Assembly (NCBI GenBank): GCA_027257055.1 | Contig: JAPVLO010000403.1 | Location: forward strand, 248,001 to 312,000 | Length of the DNA stretch: 64,000 nucleotides | DNA from: Cephalopachus bancanus | Lineage: Eukaryota; Chordata; Mammalia; Primates; Tarsiidae | Direction of reading: 5' to 3' | Shown: in pieces, positions 33,087 to 45,204 of the stretch | Layout of the letters: each line of letters opens with the position of its first letter | How positions within the stretch are numbered: position 1 is the stretch's first letter | Translations under genes and position numbers: made by a program | The notes under the pieces: generated by a model | Told to the model about the DNA's origin: nothing | Seen by the model: the letters and a program-made list of their open reading frames with translations, nothing else | Database searches by the model: none

Positions 33087-36000
33087 TGACAAGGATAAAC
33101 AAATTTCAATAATCAGTCTGAATGTGACTGGACTAAATACACCACTGGAATGACACAGAATGGTGAACTGGATAAGAAACCATGACCCAATTATTTGCTG
33201 CATCTGAAAGACTCATCTCACTACAAGGGATGCACACAGACTCAAAGTTAAAGGATGAAAAATGAGTTTCCAGGCAAATGGATCACAAAAGAGGGCAGGA
33301 GTTGACATCTTAATATCAGACAAAACAACCTTTAAGCTATCAAAAATTTTAAAAGATACAAAAGGATACTACATAATGATAAAAGGTTCAATCCATCAAC
33401 AAGAAATATACATCCTAAACATATATGCATCCAAGACAGGAGCACAGCATTTATAAAGCAACTACTAAGTAAACTAAAAAAAAAAGATACTGACTCTAAC
33501 ACTATTATAGCAGGGGACTTGAATACCCCACTAGCAGCCCTAGATAGATCAACGGGGCAAAAAATCAACAAGGAGATCTAGAACCTAAACTTGACATTTG
33601 ACCAAATGGACTTAACAGATACCTACAGATTATTCCACCCAACAACCACAGAATATACATTCTACTCATCACCACATGGAATGTACTCCAAGATCGATCA
33701 CATCCTTGGCCATAAATCAACCATAAACAAATTCCACAAGGCTGAAATCTTGCCATGCACATTCTCAGACCACAGTGAATAATAATTAATATCAACACCA
33801 ACAAAATTTCCCCAAAGCCCACAAAGACATAGACACTAAACAGAATGATGCTGAACAATTATCGGGTCAACACTGAAATCAAAGCAGAAATTAAAAGATT
33901 CGCCTGGCTCAGTGGCTCAGCCTGTAATCCCATGCTTTGGGAGACTGACGTGAGTAGATTGCCTGAGCCCATGGGTTCAAGACCTGCCTGGGCAACTTTG
34001 CGAGACCTCATCTCTACAATAAATCAAAAAATTAGCCAGGCATGGTAGTGCGTGCCTGTAGTTCCAGCTACTTGGAAGGGTGAGGCAGAAGGATCACTGG
34101 AGCCCAGCAGGTCGAGGCTGCAGTGGTCGGGAGTGGCCACTGCACTCCAGTCTGGGTGATAGAGTGAGACTCCAACTCAAAAAAAGGAAAAAAAAGAAAT
34201 TAAAAGATTCCTGGAAACAAATAAAAATGAAGAAATATCTCACCAAAACCTCTGAGATGCCATGAAAACAGTTCTAAGAGGGGCATTTATATCTCTGTGA
34301 GGACACATCAAGAAAATGGAAAGATCACAAGTGGAGAGCCTAACAAATCACCTAAGGGAGCTGGAAAGAGAAGACCACCAAAACCCCAACTTTAGCAGAA
34401 GAATCCAAATCACCAAAATAAGAGCCTAAATACGGGACATAGAAGACAAAACTATCATAGAAAACGTCAACAAAACAAAAAACTGGTTCTTTGAAAGAAT
34501 TAACAAGATTGATGGACCCCTAGCCAGAATGACCAAGAAAAAGAGAGAAAAAGCCCAAATAAACACAATCAGAAATACAAAAGATCAAATCACAACTGAT
34601 CTTGAAGAAAGATTATCAGAGATTACTATGCATCTATATGGAGACAAACTTGTTAAACTAAATGAAATGGAGGACTTTCTGACATCACACAACCTCCCCA
34701 GGTTGAAACAAGAAGATAGTGAGACACTAAATAGACCAATAACAACACAGGAAATTGACTCTGTCATACAAAAACTACCTTAAAAAAAAAAACAACCCAG
34801 GACTGAATGGCTTTCCAGTAGAATTCTACAAAATGTACAAGATGATACCAATTCTATTGAAGTATTCCAGGCAATCAAGAAGGATGGAATTCTCCCCCAA
34901 ATCATTTTACAAAGCTAATATCACACTGATACCCAAACCAGGTAAAGATCCAACAAAAAAAGAGAACTACAGACCAATATCCCTTAAGAACATAGATGCA
35001 AAAATCCTCAATAAGATTCTAGCAAATCAGATCCAAAAACACATTTCAAAAATCATCCACCATGACCAAATAGGCTTCAACCCCAGGATGCAGGGCTGGT
35101 TTAACATTTGCAAGACCACAAATGTAATTAAAAACATCAACAGATGTAAAAACAAGAAACACATGATGATATCATTAGATGCAGAAAAAGCTTTTGTTAA
35201 AATCCAACCTCCCTTCTTGATAAAAACCCTCAAACACCTAGGTATAGAAGGAACATACCTCAAAATAGTAAGTGCCATTTGTGATAAACCACAGCTAACA
35301 TATTGCTAAATGGACAGAAACTGGATATGTTTCCCCTGAAAACTGGAACAAGACAAGGCTGCCCATTTTTACCCCTCTTGTTCAACATTGTGTTGGAAGT
35401 CCTAGCTAGGGCAATTAGACAAGAGAAGGAAATAAGGGGTATCTAAATAGGAAAAGAGCAAGTCAAATTATCCTTCTTTGCTGATGATATGATCCTATAC
35501 CTTGAAAATCCAAGAGAATTCTGTCAAAAACCTGCTTGCACTGATAAAGGACTTTGGAGAAGTCTCAGGGTACAAAATAAATGTGCAAAAGACAGTTGCA
35601 TTCCTGTACACTGACAAGCCAGCAGAGACCCAAATAAAAGCTCAATCCCATTCACAATAGCCACAAAAAAAATGAATCACCTCAGCATCTTCCTAACCAG
35701 AGAAGTGAAAGATCTTTACAACGAGAACTACAAAACACTGCTCAAAGAAATCCAAGAAGACACAAACAAATGGAAAAATATTCCATGTTCATGGATAGGA
35801 AGAAACAGCATTGTTAAAATGTCCATCCTACCGAAGGCAATCTACAGTTTCAATGCAATGCCCATTAAGTTACCAACATCATTCTTCTCAGACCCGGAAA
35901 TGACAATACAGAAATTCATGTGGAGTCATAAATGACCACGAGTAGCCAAAACAATCCTTAGCAAAAGAAACAAAGCAAGAGGTATCATACTTCCAGACTC

Positions 36001-37191
36001 CAAATTTTACTATTAGATTACAGTAATCAAAACAGCCTGGTATTGGTACAAGAACAGGCACATAGACCAAGGGAACAGGATAGAGATTCTGGAAGCAAAG
36101 CCTCAATTCCTTAACCAACTCATCTTTGACAAAGCCTCCAACAACAACCACTTGGGAGAGGAGAACCTATTCAGTAAATGGTGCTGGGAAGACTGATCAC
36201 ATGCAGAAGATTGAAACAGGACCCCTACCTATCACCATACATAAAAATTAACTCTAAATGGATCAAAGATCTAAATGTAAAACCTCAAACTATAAGAATC
36301 TTAGAAAATGCAGGAGACACCCTTATGAAAATTGGAACTAGGAACCAATTCCTATTCAGAACCCTAAAGGCCAATACCTTAAGAAATAAGATAGACAAGT
36401 GGGACCTCATCAAACTAATGAGCTTCTGCGAATCAAAAGAAACCATCAACAGAGCAGGGAGACAGCCCACAGAATGGGAAAAAATATTTGCCAACTGCAT
36501 ATCTGACAAAGGCCTAACATCTAGGATCTACAAGGAACTCAAACGTGCCAATAGAAAAAAAAAACCAGCCCCATTAAAAAGTGGGCAAAAGACATGAATA
36601 GACACTTCTCAAAAGAAGATATACAGGTAGCCAACAGACACATGAAAAAGTATTCAGCCTCACTCATCATCAGAGAAATGCAAATCAAAACCACATTGAG
36701 ATACCACCTAACCCCAGTAAGAATGGCCATCATTAATAAAACAAACAACAACAGATGCTGGCGAGGATGCATAGAAAAAGGAACGCTTCTGCACTGCTGG
36801 TGGGAATGCAAACTAGTGCAGCTTCTTTGGAAGACAGTGTGGTGATTTCTGAAAGAACTAGAAATTGACCTTCCATATGACCCAGCAATTCCCCTATTGC
36901 GAATATACCTGGAACACAAATCATTCTACAAAAAGATACCTGCACACGTATGTTTATTACAACTCTATTCACAATAGCAAAAACATGGAACCAACCATGT
37001 TGCCCATCAAAGTTGGATTTGATTTTAAAAAGTGGTACATATAGACAAAAGAATATTATGCAGCCATAAAGAAGGACAAACATATGGACTTCACAGCAAC
37101 TTGGATGGATTTAGAGTCCATCATACTCAGTGATCTGTCACAAAAACCAAGAACAGAGTACCATATGTTTTCAGTTATAAGCGGACCTTGA
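33087..37191 (+). pseudogene. L1 ORF2 (endonuclease/reverse transcriptase) pseudogene
   Basis: Known: ORF2p nicks target DNA with an APE-type endonuclease and primes reverse transcription there. Seen: endonuclease domain about 33087-33880 and 34210-34330, split by a SINE ('MDLTDTYRLFHPTTTEYTFY', 'SKIDHILGHKS'). The reverse transcriptase region follows: '[14 protein letters not shown]' near 34796, '[20 protein letters not shown]' near 34930, and a FADD catalytic motif at about 35474-35490 in another frame. The C-terminal cysteine motif CWWEC is near 36797. It ends '..VISGP' with a stop at 37189-37191. Multiple frameshifts and stops make it non-functional. Confidence 0.88.
33901..34194 (+). mobile_element. 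Alu-type SINE inserted in L1 ORF2
   Basis: Seen: dimer 'ctggctcagtggctcagcct' to 'gactccaactc' plus A tail. Exact 15-bp TSD 'agaaattaaaagatt' at 33886-33900 and 34195-34209. It interrupts the endonuclease domain, so the L1 is older than this SINE. Confidence 0.95.
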
Positions 37192-37383
37192 ACAATTATT
37201 AAAATACTATAAGAACAGGATTGGCAGTCGTGGGAAACTGTCAGGGGAGGTGGGGTGGGATTGGCAGTTGAGGAAAACTGCTAGGGGAGGGAGGGGCACA
37301 CTTCATCAACAAGGGTACCTGCATAATCAACGTTTGTATACCTAACCCTGAATTGTACTCCACATCTTTATAATTTTTAAAAA
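37192..37383 (+). other. L1 3' UTR with duplicated G-rich unit
   Basis: Seen: two tandem units, 'ggattggcagtcgtgggaaa' with 'caggggaggtgggg' and 'ggattggcagttgaggaaaa' with 'aggggagggagggg' (37219-37292), then 'cacttcatcaacaagggtac'. Runs of G4-G5 could form G-quadruplexes in the RNA. The same unit recurs in the other L1 copies of this window. Confidence 0.8.
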
Positions 37384-38111
37384 ACCTTGCAATGTCTCTC
37401 TGGACTGCTTCTGCCAGACACAGAAGTGTGGTTCTCTCAACTCCTCATCTTCAGCTTTCTTGACATTCTCAATGAATAACATAACACTTTTCTGAATCTT
37501 TTCCTACTTTGTGTCTTTTCCTTTTGCCTCCTTCACTGACTTCCCTTTGTCTTTTTCATCCATGGAGTAGACATCTGTTGTTCTGGATGTCCAGAATCTA
37601 TTAAAATAATTTGTTTTCTTGACTTTTAATTCATGGTATCTGTCTTTGAGTTACCACTATCACTGTGACAAGTGTATAGAAGTATATCTGAAACTTAATA
37701 AAGTTACAGAAATGTCTATCTGTTTTGGCCTATAAGCACTTATAGAAATTTATTACAATATTTTCTTAAATTTAATTTATTCTAACTTATAAGTTTCCAG
37801 TAGATACAAAGGGAGAAGATCCTTGTCATCTTTTGGCAATTGAAGTGTTACTTAGATTCTTGAGTTTCATGGGTTGACTTATTTTTGACCCCAAACTAAA
37901 TTAAAGGTGTATATACAAAAAAAATTTAACATTCTCTTTAAATTCTCACTCTCAAGTCTTAGCAAAAGTAGATATCAGTGACCTCAGAAGTGTCCTCAAG
38001 CTGCTCTGAATAAGGTCATTGCTGAACAAGGGGCTCTGTTCAAATTTCTCATTTGTAAGCTTCTGTTTATTCAGCAAATATGAATTGAGCACCCAGGAAT
38101 GGCTTCAGATG
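37384..38111. other. Unassigned sequence
   Basis: T/C-rich flank of the L1, then AT-rich DNA. Nothing recognised. Confidence 0.5.
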
Positions 38112-38123
38112 AGAATGACTTTT

Positions 38124-38395
38124 TTTTTTTTAAATCAGGGTCCCACTCTATCTCCCAGGATGAAGTGCGGTGGCATGATCACAGCTCACTGCAGCCTCAA
38201 TCAACCTCCTGTGCTTAGGCAATCCTCCTGCTTCATACATATGCATATTACCATGCCCAGCTAATTTTTTGAATTTTTTTGAAATGAGGTCTCACTATGT
38301 TGCTCAATCTGGTCTCAAACTTCTGGGCTAGGGCAATCCTCCTGCCTCGGCCTCCCAAATGCTTGGGTTATAGGCATGAACCACCACACCCCACA
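38124..38395 (-). mobile_element. Old AluJ-like SINE
   Basis: Seen: T-rich tail, 'ggcatgatcacagctcactg' and end 'ggcatgaaccaccacacccc'. Exact 12-bp TSD 'agaatgactttt' at 38112-38123 and 38396-38407. The sequence is diverged from the young form. Confidence 0.9.
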
Positions 38396-38407
38396 AGAAT
38401 GACTTTT

Positions 38408-39082
38408 GAACCGGATCTGTGAAGATGTTTACTTGGTGAAGAAGGTCTGGGATGTAGGGAGAAGAGGATATGAGAAGACATTCAAGGAAAAAGAAAAGAG
38501 CATGAACAAAGGCAGAGAACAGTGAAAGGATGTTGTGTTTGAGAGACTACAAAGAGGTCAACATGACTGGAAGGTAGAGTAGAGTAGTGGGAGATTACAC
38601 TGGAGGCATATATGGGTTGCGGTTATACTGGAAAGTGCATTGTGCACCAAACCAGGGAGGGAATAGTGACTGAGGGGTCCAAGAAATTCTGACAATGCTC
38701 TATTTTTTAACCTGGGTTGTGGTAATACAAGTGTTTGCTTTGCGGTAGATTAAGTTGTATTTTGTGTACTTCTGTGTATACGTGCTATATTATAGATAAA
38801 AATGTTTAAGAGGAGAAGATGGGAAACATTACTTTTCTAATATGTAATAGCTAGACACACCTAGAAATAAAGCACCTAGAACACTTCCTGGCACATACCA
38901 AAAGCTATGAAAGTCATCATTGTATTTTAAAGACAATCTCTGTTCCACTCTTGGTTCCCAGTTGCCTTTCCCAAACAACTTTAACATTGTCTTCCAGAAA
39001 TCTTTTAAATACTTAGAAGCAACCTCCCCCTCACCACTCCCATGAATTATCAGTGTTAAGGAACTTGTTTGTATTCTCCATC
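38408..39082. other. Old repeat fragments, mostly unassigned
   Basis: 38695-38815 resembles the 3' tail of an old L1M ('acctgggttgtggtaataca', 'tgtgtacttctgtgtata'). 38855-38930 resembles a reversed MIR ('agcacctagaacacttcctg', 'gcacatacc'). Both are low identity. No gene. Confidence 0.4.
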
Positions 39083-39094
39083 CATGCATAAACT

Positions 39095-39364
39095 TTTTTT
39101 TTTTTTTTTTGAGTTGGAGTCTCACTCTGTCGCCCAGACTGGCCACCGCAGCCTCGACCTGCTGGGCTCCGGCGATCCTTCCGCCTCAGCCTTCCGAGTA
39201 GCCGGAATTACAGCCGCGCGGTACCACACCCGACTAATTTTTTGATTTATTGTAGAGATGAGGTCTCGCTGCCCAGGCGGGTCTGGAACCCGCGGGCTCA
39301 GGCAATCCACTCACCTCAGCCTCCCAAAGGTGTGGGATTACAGGCTGAGCCACCGAGCCCGGCT
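39095..39364 (-). mobile_element. Alu-type SINE with small internal deletion
   Basis: Seen: T16 tail, then 'cgcccagactggccaccgca': about 20 nt around the right-arm stem are missing. End 'gagccaccgagcccggct'. Exact 12-bp TSD 'catgcataaact' at 39083-39094 and 39365-39376. Confidence 0.93.
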
Positions 39365-39376
39365 CATGCATAAACT

Positions 39377-40049
39377 CTTGAAGTCAGGATTTGGCAAGTG
39401 ATTCAACACTGTATTCCCTCAACTCTAATCCCAGGACTTTTTGCGTATATTTGTAAAAGGAATGAATAACCTCTTCCTGATTCCACTCAAACTGAAGCTA
39501 TTGTCAAGGCAGTATCAGACTTAGCATCTGTATCAGTGGCTCATCCAAACAGAGTTGACACCTTGGTACAAAAGAGCATTACCGTATCAGAGTGGACATA
39601 CCTCTTCCCAGTAACGAATGGCTCCAAGGTGACATATTTCCCTATTCTTCTGCACTCCTTTCCAAACCAACCTCCAAAAAAATGTGGACACAATTTCTTT
39701 GAAATATCTGGCCACCTAATAATTTGGGTCTGAGGCTCATCTTAACCTCATTGTGTGTAATGTCAGTGAGAATCCCCAGGCAAAACGGCGAAAGAGTACT
39801 AAGTCTCATTATGTTAGTTTTACCATAAAACTGTTATTGAGGAGGAGATGGAAATAACAGGATACTTTATGAGAGCTCTGGGCTTCTTGAGCTCTCTCAT
39901 GGCTCCTAATGAGAACATAATCACAAAATTATTATAGGGAATTTTTTTCTTCAGCCAATAAAAATGACACATTTTTTCTGAGTCTGAACTAGAAAACAAC
40001 TTTTGCATGTCCCTGCTGTCATTTACCTGCACATGGTGCAAGCACTTAT
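39377..40049. other. Unassigned, repeat-poor
   Basis: 39395-39470 has a weak L2/MIR-like tail ('ggactttttgcgtatatttg' then 'aatgaataa'). Otherwise nothing recognised. Confidence 0.45.
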
Positions 40050-40330
40050 TTTTGGTTCTTAATGAAGGCACGGAGCTTCTAATTATTTAGGGATGTGATT
40101 AAATGAGTTTCCCAGTGACTTGGTGTCGCAGGAGAAATCTTTTAATTTGCACGCTCCTATGGCTGATGTATCTTGCAAACAGTGACTATTTAACAATCCC
40201 CATTGCCACTCATTTGCCACTGCTACTCCAACTCATTGACTTTGAAAGTTTTAATAGTGCCCAATGAAACTTTTAATTGCCACTGATTAGCGTTTAGGCT
40301 TCCCGAGGCAGGCTGTTAGGGGACACAGCC
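40050..40330. promoter_or_regulatory. Candidate conserved non-coding element (enhancer-like)
   Basis: Seen: dense TAAT/ATTA cores in complex sequence: tctaattattta (40078), gtgattaaatgag (40097), cttttaatttgcac (40139), gttttaatagtgccc (40249), aacttttaattgcc (40268), ctgattagcg (40283). CpG is retained at 'gtgtcgcagg' and 'tagcgttt'. Inference: a homeodomain-regulated enhancer; no transposon in the segment. Confidence 0.4.
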
Positions 40331-42074
40331 TGGTTCTGCAAAGAACTGACTGCAGACGTCTTGGATGAAGAGCACATGAAGAACAAAGAATTCCCTCATC
40401 TCAGTGTTTCTCCTACCCCCTTTTCTGTCTTGAAGGCTCAATATCTTTTGTTGAAGATCTTCCTGACTTATTTTTTGATTCTTATCTTATCTCAGATGAC
40501 TGTTAGAAATTCACAAAACTGAAAAGCAAAGAACATCATAATTTCAACCTATATTCTGACACTATGAGTTATAGTCTAAAAACTTTAACCTATACTTTTT
40601 CTAGCTCAGGTTTCAATGGCCGTGATTTACCTCTCATCTATTTCAGAGTGAGATCTAATCTAAAAATTTCAGTGGGTTCAGCAGCTAATGTCAGAACATG
40701 AAAGTCACTGCATCCTCCATATGAAAATCTGAACATTAGATTTAGATTAATTGTGGATATTGAAACTAATAATCAGAACTGATTTTAAGAAAATTATAGG
40801 CAATGTTAATGGAGGAGGAAATAAATTCAAAAGGGGTGTGGCCTGTGTTTTCCTCAATCAACCAATTCAAACCCCAGATTCTGAAACCCCAGATTCAGTA
40901 GATTTCTTATCACTACGGAAAGAACATTGGAGAAACTAGAAAGATGATCATGTCAAAAAATAAGTTGTGGCAGGGCCTGTGGATACAGGGAAATGGAAAA
41001 AAAAGTTAATTTCTTGCTTATTTAGAGAGCTTGACTGATTATAAATATGGTCACTGCATTACTCATTTGGGGGGTTCTTTCAGCTTTTTATGGTGATGTA
41101 GTTTCCATCATGTTTTTCTGAATAATTAGTTTTGTTCTACATTCTTTCTCATTTGTCCTTTAAGAGAGCTGGAAATGATTTAATTAAAACATATGGGGGA
41201 AAGTCCAGTATGTTCATATGAAATTACTAATCAAAATCATCTACCATTTTTTCCATTTATCTTTTAGTTGCTTCATTGGTTAATTTCAATGAATACTTAG
41301 GGAATCACTGATTATGTATTTGCTGAGCACAGAAACCATCTGGTTACTGGTAGCATTTGAAGGTTACTATTTGAAACAGATCTCTGCTAGTATTTCAGGA
41401 CTTGTTCTATTGATGTCTTGCAATTAATAGTGAATTTTACAAATCAATTTGCCTCTAACCCATCATGTATCATATGCACTTTTTATTTCAAGGCTAAAAC
41501 CCACCTAGTTGATAGAATGACTTTCACTGGTGCTAGATGAATTTTTCCAGGCTGGAGACCACCTGTTGTTTTTCCTTTTTCACCCTACTTTGACATCTGC
41601 TTTTCTTCTATTTTATATCTCTTTTGCCCACCCAAATCCAAATGAGCTTACCATTGCCTCAGAGTATCAAACAAAAGGACAAGTTACAATATTGGCATAG
41701 GCAAAGCCTCATTTTCAAAGGACACCAGTGTGGTTGATTGTCTTTCTAAGGCTTTCACATGTTTCTATTAACAGAGAAGCTTTAAATTAGAAATGATGTC
41801 ATTTTGATCCATGTAAGGTGTTGTAAATTAGGATATATTATAAACACAGCACAGAAGTGACAACAGTTTTTCTTCAACATGATCTCACCTCTTCTATTTC
41901 CTAACCAAGAACACAATCAGAAAGAAATCAAACCAAGCAAGGCCAATTTCTTTCTTGGAAAGTCTCTATATTTTGTATATTTATCTATTTCTTTACTTAT
42001 TTTGGAATAAGAAGTCAGCAGTTGGATGACTGTCATAGGGATAAATAGTAATATATTTATTTAAATTTTTTAAA
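40331..42074. other. Repeat-free unassigned sequence
   Basis: No repeat or gene recognised. 41150-41260 contains 'gatttaattaaaacatatgg' and 'aaattactaatcaaaatca', so regulatory sequence may extend here. Confidence 0.45.
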
Positions 42075-42300
42075 TCATATATTTTTTTCTGATCTGACTG
42101 ATGAATTTGACAATGAGAGCTGCCTTTGTCAATTAGATTTTATAGTGGATATTTACCACAAACTGAATGAGGTAGGTATCAAATTGCAGCTCCAAGCCTT
42201 TGATTAAAGCATATGATAAAATAAAAGCATTTTATCAAGAATACATTGCATTGCAAAGATGTATTAAAATGAACAGTAATTTGATTTTCTGAACCCTTTT
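42075..42300. promoter_or_regulatory. Candidate conserved non-coding element
   Basis: Seen: 'ctttgtcaattagatttta' (42126), 'aagcctttgattaaagcata' (42196; contains a TCF/LEF-type CTTTGAT and a TGATTAAA core) and a perfect 8-bp inverted repeat gataaaat/attttatc spaced 6 nt (42217-42238). Repeat-free. Inference from texture only. Confidence 0.35.
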
Positions 42301-43069
42301 TGGGTCTATTGAGTAAAGTAAGTACCTCTAAGGGGAAGAGGAACAGACATCAATAAGAGTAATTTGACAAGTCTTGGTAGAGCCTTTTTGGGTACTACTA
42401 AATGAGAAAGTAAATGACTGTAATGAATAGGTAACAAATTAATTTGTAAGTCAGGTGGTTTCCAATTCTTTGCTTTCAACAAAATTTACATAGCAACTAA
42501 TAAACTTTAATATTATTGACTATTCAATGTTATGTAATTTTGGGTGATGGTGGTATAGCAAAACTCTATTTCCAATCACTTATTTAACTTGAACTTAGTT
42601 GCATAGCACTAAAAGTTATTTTTTTAAAAAACAATTGATGCTAAACTCTATTTCATTCTAGCATTAAAGTAGTAGTAGATACATGAACCAACTTTTTTTA
42701 AAGCCCATTTCCAGTGAAACTTTACTTCATGTTTGACAATATTTTTCAAGATTTGAAATGAACTTACATGGTTTTGATCAATTGTGTACCACTATTGTTT
42801 GTGATAGTAACTCAATCCAGAAGACATATTTAATACTTAGAACCTTATGATAATGGGAAATGTTAAACATCAATAGAATATAAACAATTTTATATTACAT
42901 AAATTATCATTTATAACTTTATATTATAAAATCTTTTACATTTAGTTTCAATTCTTGAAAAATACAAGTTCAATAAGAAAATTAAATAATGTAAATGTTC
43001 AACTCTTTAAGAAGAGTATGTTCATATGGCTTTTAAAATGTGTGATGGTAGCAAATTGTTTAGATTCCT
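42301..43069. other. AT-rich unassigned sequence
   Basis: No repeat family or gene seen. Confidence 0.5.
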
Positions 43070-43081
43070 CTGAAACATTTA

Positions 43082-43272
43082 TTTTATTTTTTCCCTCTTT
43101 TAATTTTTATTCAGAATTGTGGGGTACAATTCAGGGCTAAGTATACAAATATTCACCGTGCAGTTACCTTATCGATGAGGTGTTTTCCTCCTTCCTACTG
43201 TCAATCCCACCTCCCCACCGCCCGTCCCCCTCCCCACAGTTTCCCACCACTTTCAATCCTTTTCCTATTCCA
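43082..43272 (-). mobile_element. Very short L1 3' end
   Basis: Seen: only about 190 bp of L1 3' UTR, 'gtggggtacaattcagggct' onward, with two C-rich units. Exact 12-bp TSD 'ctgaaacattta' at 43070-43081 and 43273-43284. Severe 5' truncation. Confidence 0.9.
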
Positions 43273-43574
43273 CTGAAACATTTAAAATAGTGATGTACCC
43301 ATTTTTATGAAACATAACAGTAGGTATGACAACCTTGAAAATTACATTCTTTGCAGGATTTTAAAGCTATGATGAAATATCCTAGATATTACCTAAAAAT
43401 GTGGATGGTGTGATATATTTTTTCAGGATATTTGAGGGGCTACAGGAGAAAAAAGAATGTTTGAGAACCACAACCCTTTTCCTGAATATATGTGTGTATC
43501 TTTGATGATCATCTTTAGTTGAGACAAAATCATCTTAATTTATAAGTAATTCTATTAAGAATTACTTTAAATTA

Positions 43575-43705
43575 CTAGTGTATCAATGAGTTGGGAGGCG
43601 TGATCTCAAATCTTGGCTTAATCCCAGAACATGATCCAAGGGCAATTATTTAATCTTTCTAAGCCTTGCTTTCTACTTCAGAGTGACACTAGATGTTATT
43701 AGTGA
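43575..43705 (-). mobile_element. MIR fragment
   Basis: Seen: 'gatccaagggcaattattta' with 'atctttctaagccttgcttt' is the reversed MIR block '..gaccttgggcaagttacttaacctctctgagcctcagttt'. Diverged. The region 43285-43574 to its left is unassigned. Confidence 0.6.
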
Positions 43706-43913
43706 GAGATTTCCTCAACTTCCTGCCCCTGCCTGCCAGTGCTTGGCTACATCAACACTACAAGAGAAAGGGGTCCTTCCTGTCTAGGACTGATTCTTCC
43801 TCACACACTCCCAATTTCACCATTCCTTGTCTTTCTCAGGAACTCTGCTCCATCAATTGTTTTTCCCCTCTGTCTTACCTCTAATCATCACAACTCTGTT
43901 GGGTTTTTCTTCT

Positions 43914-44214
43914 CTTTTTCTTTTTTTTTTTTTTGGAGTTGGAGTCTCACCCTGTCCCCAAGGCTGGAGTGCCGTGGCACACTCACCCACTGCAGTCTCG
44001 ACTGGCTGAGCTCAGGTGATCCTTCTACCTCAGCCTTTCAAGTTGCTGGAACTACTGGCATGCACCACCATGCCCAGCAAATTTTTTGATTTACTGTAGA
44101 GATGAGGTCTTGGCAAGTTGCCCAGACTGGTCTCAAACCCATGGGCTCAGGCAATCCTTCACCTTGGCCTCCCAAAATGCTGGGATTATAGATATGAGCC
44201 ACCACTCCCGTCCT
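43914..44214 (-). mobile_element. Alu-type SINE, older/intermediate
   Basis: Seen: T16 tail, 'ggagttggagtctcaccctg', 'gtctcaaacccatgggctca' and end 'tatgagccaccactcccgtcc'. It has lost the CGCGGG stem but keeps the lineage 3' end. TSD unclear. Confidence 0.9.
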
Positions 44215-44269
44215 ATTGTGTTCTTCCATTCAGCATTTAGAAAGCCCAACTGTCTACCATATTACAATT

Positions 44270-44765
44270 GTAAAAACAGTGTAGAAAGGGGCATTCTCAT
44301 AATTTGTTGTAGGGAGTACAAACTGGCATTCCCTATCTATAAAGCAAATTAGTAATAGGAATTGAAGGCTTTTGAAATGGATGTGTGATTTGGTTAATCG
44401 ATTTGAATTGTAGAACTGTATTCTTAGGAAATAATCTAGTATATGTACTTGTGGGTATGCTTGTTTTACAGTAATGTTTATCACAGCAATATTTATAATA
44501 GGGGACAACTACAAGCAGCTTAAATAATCCATAATAGAAGATTTTTAAAATTAATTATAAAATATGCCATTTTAAATCATGACATTGAAAAATGTAATTA
44601 AATGAGGAAATGTTTATATTAGTGGAAAAAGTCAGATTGTGTGTACATGGGGAATATATATCTTCCAGTAGTTGCTCCCACTCTGGGCATAGAATAAGAT
44701 CATTTTTCTCTTTGCTTTTTACTATATTGTCTTTTATTGACTATAATTAAATATATTTCTCTTTG
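44270..44765 (+). mobile_element. Old L1M 3' end
   Basis: Seen: 'atcacagcaatatttataat' then 'aggggacaactacaagcagc', 'agtggaaaaagtcagattgt', and a 3' UTR-like 'ttactatattgtcttttatt'. This follows the order of L1ME/L1MC 3' regions (end of ORF2 plus 3' UTR). Confidence 0.6.
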
Positions 44766-45195
44766 CTTAATTATTTTAAATTTATTTCTTTCTAGCTGAC
44801 ATGAACAAAAGAGAAGTGACCAGGCTGGTGATGGAGTAGGCATTAGCAGGTAAGAAATTTCCACAAACTTCTAGAAATGAGTTGGTAAGGTCTTGATCTA
44901 GAATAACCTATTTTCTGACCCCTCTATATGAATGTCATTCAAAAACTTTTGTTTGCAGACCACTTGAATAGGATAAAATATTTGACACTCTGTCCAACCC
45001 ACTTTCTGAAGGAAAAATGACTTGCCAATAACAGATTTGAAAGAAAAAAAAGAAAACTGTTGCTGTAAACATTTTGCAGGCAGCATTATAAATCAATTAT
45101 TATTTACTTTATAAGTATAGAAAATGCTTATAAAACAAGGCCCTAAAATTTTTTAATTACCTGGAAATTATATTACACTTATACTGAATACATAC
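44766..45195. other. Unassigned sequence
   Basis: No repeat or gene recognised. Confidence 0.5.
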
Positions 45196-45204
45196 TATAA
45201 CTTT

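Larger units (their letters stand above)
29901..37383 (+). mobile_element. Near full-length L1, defective
   Basis: Seen: a complete L1 order on the plus strand. Long GC-richer 5' UTR (about 29901-32000), ORF1 (about 32008-33052), short spacer, ORF2 (about 33087-37191), G-rich 3' UTR and end near 37383. About 7.2 kb without the SINE. Both ORFs carry many stops and frameshifts, so it is dead. A possible short TSD is 'ccttgc' at 29895-29900 and 37385-37390; this is weak and the 5' edge is therefore tentative. Confidence 0.88.

Noticed and set aside
29895..37390. Firm TSD for the near full-length L1
   Set aside because: Only 'ccttgc' matches at both ends; six bases are too few, and the true 5' start is unclear.
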